A stretch of 56,197 bases of DNA from Saccoglossus kowalevskii. Its lineage: Eukaryota > Hemichordata > Enteropneusta > Harrimaniidae. The position numbers were made by a program, and so were the translations under genes. Shown here in pieces: positions 54,301 to 56,197 of the stretch (positions within the stretch are counted from its first letter, which is position 1; each line of letters begins with the position of its first letter). Location of the stretch: NCBI RefSeq assembly GCF_000003605.2, contig NW_003134843.1, positions 121,054-177,250 of the forward strand, in the 5' to 3' direction. The notes beneath the pieces were generated by a model. The model was not told the origin of the DNA. It ran no database searches and saw only the letters and a list, made by a program, of their open reading frames with translations.

Positions 54301-56197
54301 AACGAATATATGAAATTTGAATATAATCAGTCAAAGCATTTAAGAGATATGGCTCTAGAAGCCCAATCATTAAAACAAAATGGCCGCCAATCAGCAATTT
54401 TGAATCCAATCTGAAAAATAAAATTACTTGCATCAGGAACCTGTAATGTCTAATGTATGTTATAAGTTTGAACAAAATCCATCCATAAATGCAAGAAATG
54501 CTTGATATTTGAGGATTTTTTTAGCACAGAAATAGCCACCATTTGGCCACTTTGAAAAAGATCGTCAAATCAATATATTCGTATATCTATGATGTATAAT
54601 GAATATTAAAAATTTGAACATAATCAGTCAAAAACAAGTCAGACATATGGGTCTGGAAACCCATTCATTAAAACAAAATGGCCGCCAGACAGCCATTTTG
54701 AATCTGATCTGGAAAATAAAATGATGTGCATCAGGAACCCGTAATGTCTAATGTATATACCAAGTTTGAACGAAATCCATCCATAAATGCCAGAAATGCT
54801 TGATATTTGATAATTTTTTAGCACAGAAATGGCATTTTGAATAGGATCGTCAAACCAATATATCTGTCTATCTATGACATGATGTAAAATGAATATTTAA
54901 CATAATCAGTGAAAGCAAGTCAGACATATGGCACGAGAACCACATTCATTAAAACAAAATGGTCGCCAGTCCGCCATTTTGAATCTAATCTGAAAACAAA
55001 ATTATTTGCATCAAGGTCACACAATGTCTAATGTATATACCAAGTTTGAACAAAATCCATTTGTAAACAGCCTAGAAATGCTTGATTTTTATGATTTTTT
55101 AGCACAAAATTGGCCGCCATTCGGCCATCTTAAATCAGATCGTGAAACAAATTGATGTGCATATGTATAATATCATATATGATGTATGTGTGAAGTTTGA
55201 TTGTGATTGGTCAAGGCATTTCAAAGATACAGGTTCGGACGCATGCACGCACGGTCGCACGTAGGTCAAAACATAAGTCCCTGTTTTCAGACTGCGTCCG
55301 AACGGGGACTAAAAATATAATCGTGTCGCCACAGAATTTTAAATTTATTAAATTAAATTTACATAACCACTGCTGTGAACGAACAAGCAAGCCAACTCGC
55401 AATATTGCAATATACTATAGAATACTTTATTTTAGCTGGAATTAATTTTAGCTGAAAAGGCTTGTTGGGTGTTTTGTTTGGAATTTATTTTCACTGATTT
55501 TTGACATGTTGCATGTGAAATATAGGAAAAAAGTATATTCTCTGGATTTTATTTGAAAATAAATTCCAAGCGAAAATAAAGTATTCTACAGTAGTTCACT
55601 GTTTTGCTAACAAAAAAGCAATAATGATATCAGCTTAATAGCATTACAAACAATACTGCTGATTTATATATAGTAAATGTTATTCAGGGCTTAAAACAGA
55701 CAACGTAAGTACACAAAAAAGATACTAATATTTTTTTTGATTATTTTGGTCCAGATACACATGATGAGTTAAAATTTAGTATTCGAAGAGTTAATGCTCA
55801 CCTGTACTGGTTGGCATTGATGATAGGACTACTGATGGTGATAGTGTAGTCGGTGCTGGTGTTGTAGTATCCTGATCTGACATAACAGTTCCAAAACAAA
55901 CTTCCGAGTCATAAGAATCAGGAAATGTATCACATATTAATTTATCAGGCCACGGAAATCCAAAATTATTCATTACAGGATAGCATCCATCGTAGACTGA
56001 TTGACACAATGACTGACATGGTGGAAGTATACCAGGAACATCATCACATTTTGGAAAATACAATGCACAGAGGAAATCAGCTAAGTGCTCAGAACATTGG
56101 ATTGAAAATAATGGAATATACTGGTTAATCTCCAAAGCAGCATCCTCTGCATTTGTTAATCCAACATAGTTTGGAAACTGCGTCTGATTGTAAGTTG
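41973..56197 (-). CDS. Mosaic type I membrane protein: 4 Frizzled CRDs, 2 sushi, neuregulin-like EGF, TM, NPxY tail (5' partial)
   Basis: Eleven exons on the minus strand join without a frame break: 56197-55802, 53822-53457, 50717-50538, 49995-49825, 48963-48550, 47613-47251, 46539-46398, 45639-45569, 44787-44688, 43224-43101 and 42323-41973. They encode 891 residues in the window. The order is CRD, CRD, sushi, sushi, CRD, CRD, EGF, transmembrane helix, tail. Thr/Ser/Pro-rich linkers follow the first and third CRDs and are likely O-glycosylated. Frizzled CRDs bind Wnts or lipids, sushi domains bind proteins, and an EGF of this type next to a membrane is the layout of ErbB ligands. I do not recognise this combination as a named family. 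Related multi-CRD proteins include corin and MFRP, but no protease, LDLa or CUB domain is seen here. The signal peptide and any further domains lie right of the window. Confidence 0.88.
43101..43224 (-). CDS. Exon: cytoplasmic tail, first part with NPAY
   Basis: This 124-nt exon, phase 2 to 0, runs from a basic juxtamembrane stretch KHVSRKSRYLLSRPD to FTNPAYDEQF and a Lys-rich end. NPAY is an NPxY motif of the kind bound by PTB domains and endocytic adaptors. Confidence 0.88.
43869..44010 (-). mobile_element. TTAA-ended repeat (family G), half copy
   Basis: Starts TTAACCTTCTCAACCACCAG and matches the right half of the copy at 44191-44429 in reverse. Confidence 0.5.
44191..44429 (+). mobile_element. 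TTAA-ended repeat (family G), copy 2
   Basis: About 240 bp starting TTAACCTTTTTGCTACCAG and ending AGTGAAAAAGTTAA. The ends are inverted with TTAA at both extremes. It lies in the intron between the transmembrane and tail exons. Confidence 0.6.
44688..44787 (-). CDS. Exon: transmembrane helix
   Basis: This 100-nt exon, phase 1 to 2, has charged EEEAKKEA followed by about 24 hydrophobic residues (ISLGIGISVACII, then GVTMVIVLVLIC). It ends in Arg at a basic stop-transfer (RKHVSRKSR continues in the next exon). Confidence 0.92.
44935..45025 (-). mobile_element. AGTCCCCGTT element, fragment
   Basis: GAATTTGAATATAATCAGTC and CTCTAGAAGCCCA match one module of the copy at 54083-55310 (near 54310-54370). 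A PIF-like MITE sits at its edge. Confidence 0.55.
45029..45444. mobile_element. PIF/Harbinger-like MITE, 416 bp
   Basis: Flanked by TAA (45026-45028 and 45445-45447). The inverted ends are GGCCAGACTTTTTTTATTCC and GGATAATAAAAGTCTGGCC. A 3-bp TAA/TTA target duplication is typical of PIF/Harbinger. It lies in the intron between the EGF and transmembrane exons. Confidence 0.7.
45569..45639 (-). CDS. Exon: EGF domain, second part (Cys 5-6) and juxtamembrane
   Basis: This 71-nt exon, phase 2 to 1, encodes CSGNFTGQQCEKRILTKAEQ and EKL. It completes the EGF with C5 and C6 and starts a highly charged juxtamembrane segment. Confidence 0.9.
45824..46000. mobile_element. MULE-like MITE, 177 bp, with 9-bp target duplication
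   Basis: The direct repeat AGAATGAAC lies at 45815-45823 and 46001-46009. Inside are inverted ends of about 28 bp, AGACTTGCTTGCAGTCTGTT on the left and its complement on the right. A 9-bp duplication is the hallmark of Mutator-like elements. It lies in the intron that splits the EGF domain. Confidence 0.75.
46398..46539 (-). CDS. Exon: EGF domain, first part (Cys 1-4)
   Basis: This 142-nt exon, phase 1 to 2, starts with a VTTATSESTSKRG linker. It then carries C1-C4 of an EGF fold in RCQGDYHLTYCKNDGICY and EMYCL. The intron falls between the fourth and fifth cysteines. Confidence 0.9.
46705..46903. mobile_element. Palindromic TA MITE (family C), left end worn
   Basis: Shares AATTAATTTTCGCTGAAAAG and the ending CAAGCGAAAATAAA with the family. 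The right boundary has CAG followed by TA. It lies in the intron between CRD 4 and the EGF exon. Confidence 0.65.
47004..47136. mobile_element. Palindromic TA MITE (family C), truncated
   Basis: The right half of the family, ending AATAAAGTATTTTGCAG before TA. It is about 115 bp downstream of the CRD 4 exon on the gene's strand. Confidence 0.6.
47251..47613 (-). CDS. Exon: Frizzled CRD 4
   Basis: This 363-nt exon, phase 1 to 1, has ten cysteines. SYSQTGFPNMFGHQTQEEA, CYEHLNLAICATLFPPC and IIPPCQSLCRG are shared almost unchanged with CRD 2. It lies directly upstream of the EGF exons. Confidence 0.93.
47750..48090. repeat. Pair of similar segments between CRD 3 and CRD 4
   Basis: Two diverged direct repeats share GTTTCCCACAACC/GTTCCACAACCCAATG, GCTCA-ACAGTGA and a GGTCACA end. 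One is at about 47760-47850 and the other at about 47990-48120. Origin unknown. Confidence 0.4.
48550..48963 (-). CDS. Exon: Frizzled CRD 3 plus Ser/Thr/Pro linker
   Basis: This 414-nt exon, phase 1 to 1, has ten cysteines in the CRD pattern, with LTGFPNFAGHSSQQQ, CYEHLQLLLCTAFMPPC and IQPPCRSFC. It is clearly diverged from CRDs 2 and 4. It ends with a Pro/Thr/Ser linker (SPSLPTTQPPFST and onward). Confidence 0.92.
49825..49995 (-). CDS. Exon: sushi (CCP) domain 2
   Basis: This 171-nt exon, phase 1 to 1, is one complete sushi module. It reads NCNDPG, YMCDAGYHLSG, LTC and EWSHPLPQCLG, with four cysteines and the conserved Trp. Confidence 0.93.
50538..50717 (-). CDS. Exon: sushi (CCP) domain 1
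   Basis: This 180-nt exon, phase 1 to 1, is one complete sushi module. The four cysteines lie in CQNPG, IECDSGY, LTC and PSCV, with the conserved Trp in DGTWNLPLPSC and a GY-LSG turn. Confidence 0.93.
50847..51054. mobile_element. Palindromic TA MITE (family C), 208 bp, intact
   Basis: Third copy with exactly 208 bp between TA dinucleotides and both inverted ends preserved. It lies between CRD 2 and sushi 1. Confidence 0.8.
51099..52655 (-). mobile_element. GCGGAGCT repeat, with a recent 762-bp tandem duplication
   Basis: Two almost identical units, 51099-51860 and 51861-52620, differ at only a few bases and in the length of a C run. Each contains three modules of about 157 bp and the AGCAGCCTGTCGGCTGAGAT segment. 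The element ends near GACAAAGTCGACAGCAGAGC at 52632-52655. It lies between CRD 2 and sushi 1. Confidence 0.75.
53457..53822 (-). CDS. Exon: Frizzled CRD 2
   Basis: This 366-nt exon, phase 1 to 1, carries all ten cysteines: QC, DC, DC, AIC, PRC, PPC, SLC, GC, EC, VC. It also has the family's SYSQTGFPN-FGHQTQEEA core. It closely resembles CRD 4 at 47251-47613, far more than either neighbour. Confidence 0.93.
54083..55310 (-). mobile_element. AGTCCCCGTT element, minus-strand copy with both ends
   Basis: The ends are inverted: AGTCCCCGTTAG at 54083 and CGAACGGGGACT at 55310. The modules match the copy in eIF4E intron 5. No coding sequence is recognised. It lies in the intron between CRD 1 and CRD 2. 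Confidence 0.68.
55415..55591. mobile_element. Palindromic TA MITE (family C), internally deleted
   Basis: Both ends are present (CTATAGAATACTTTATTTTA and AAAATAAAGTATTCTACAG) and flanked by TA, but about 30 bp is missing inside. Confidence 0.7.
55802..56197 (-). CDS. Exon: Frizzled CRD 1 (partial) plus Ser/Thr/Pro linker
   Basis: The exon opens outside the window and ends in phase 1 at ACAG|GTGAGC. It encodes QTQFPNYVGL, then CSEHLADFLCALYFPKC, LPPCQSLC, a GC, and W-P-D-KLIC. Eight of the ten CRD cysteines are inside the window, and the first two would lie upstream. The C-terminal end is a linker, TTTPAPTTLSPS and onward, of mucin type. Confidence 0.9.

Overview
This window looks like AT-rich nuclear DNA from an invertebrate animal. 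Genes are split into short exons with GT-AG introns, and most of the sequence is introns and transposon relics. The long-branched but clearly animal proteins and the dense MITE landscape suggest a marine invertebrate, perhaps a hemichordate or another deuterostome. The species is inferred, not shown. There are two assembly gaps: 13987-14036 (50 N) and 30862-31361 (500 N).

Three protein-coding genes can be built from spliced exons. (1) The left side, on the minus strand, holds the 5' half of an ABCG2-like half-transporter. Exons 2-6 lie at 5149-1259 and cover Walker A, Q-loop, signature and Walker B. There are two paralogous candidate first exons, at 12084-11992 and 15562-15479. The rest of the gene lies beyond base 1. 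(2) The middle, on the plus strand, holds a complete seven-exon eIF4E gene (20700-33010, 230 residues), head-to-head with the ABCG2-like gene. (3) The right side, on the minus strand, holds the 3' part of a large mosaic type I membrane protein (56197 down to 41973), tail-to-tail with eIF4E. From N to C within the window it has four Frizzled-type cysteine-rich domains (CRDs) with two sushi domains between the second and third, then one EGF domain of ErbB-ligand/neuregulin type, a transmembrane helix and a 157-residue tail with two NPxY motifs. Its N-terminus is beyond the right edge.

The rest is mostly mobile DNA. It includes a decayed LINE reverse transcriptase with a tRNA-derived SINE nested in it (17.9-19.7 kb), a deleted Tc1-like element with long inverted repeats (26.0-27.0 kb), and a hAT-like element (23.2-24.4 kb). 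There is also a MULE-like and a PIF/Harbinger-like MITE (45-46 kb), seven copies of a palindromic TA-targeting MITE, TTAA-targeting MITEs, a 1.7 kb foldback structure, and several minisatellites.

The most interesting items are the Frizzled-CRD/sushi/neuregulin-like mosaic receptor and the duplicated first exon of the ABCG2-like gene. ABCG2, eIF4E and an ErbB-ligand-type EGF gene lie next to each other here; from memory, human ABCG2, EIF4E and EGF all lie on chromosome 4q.
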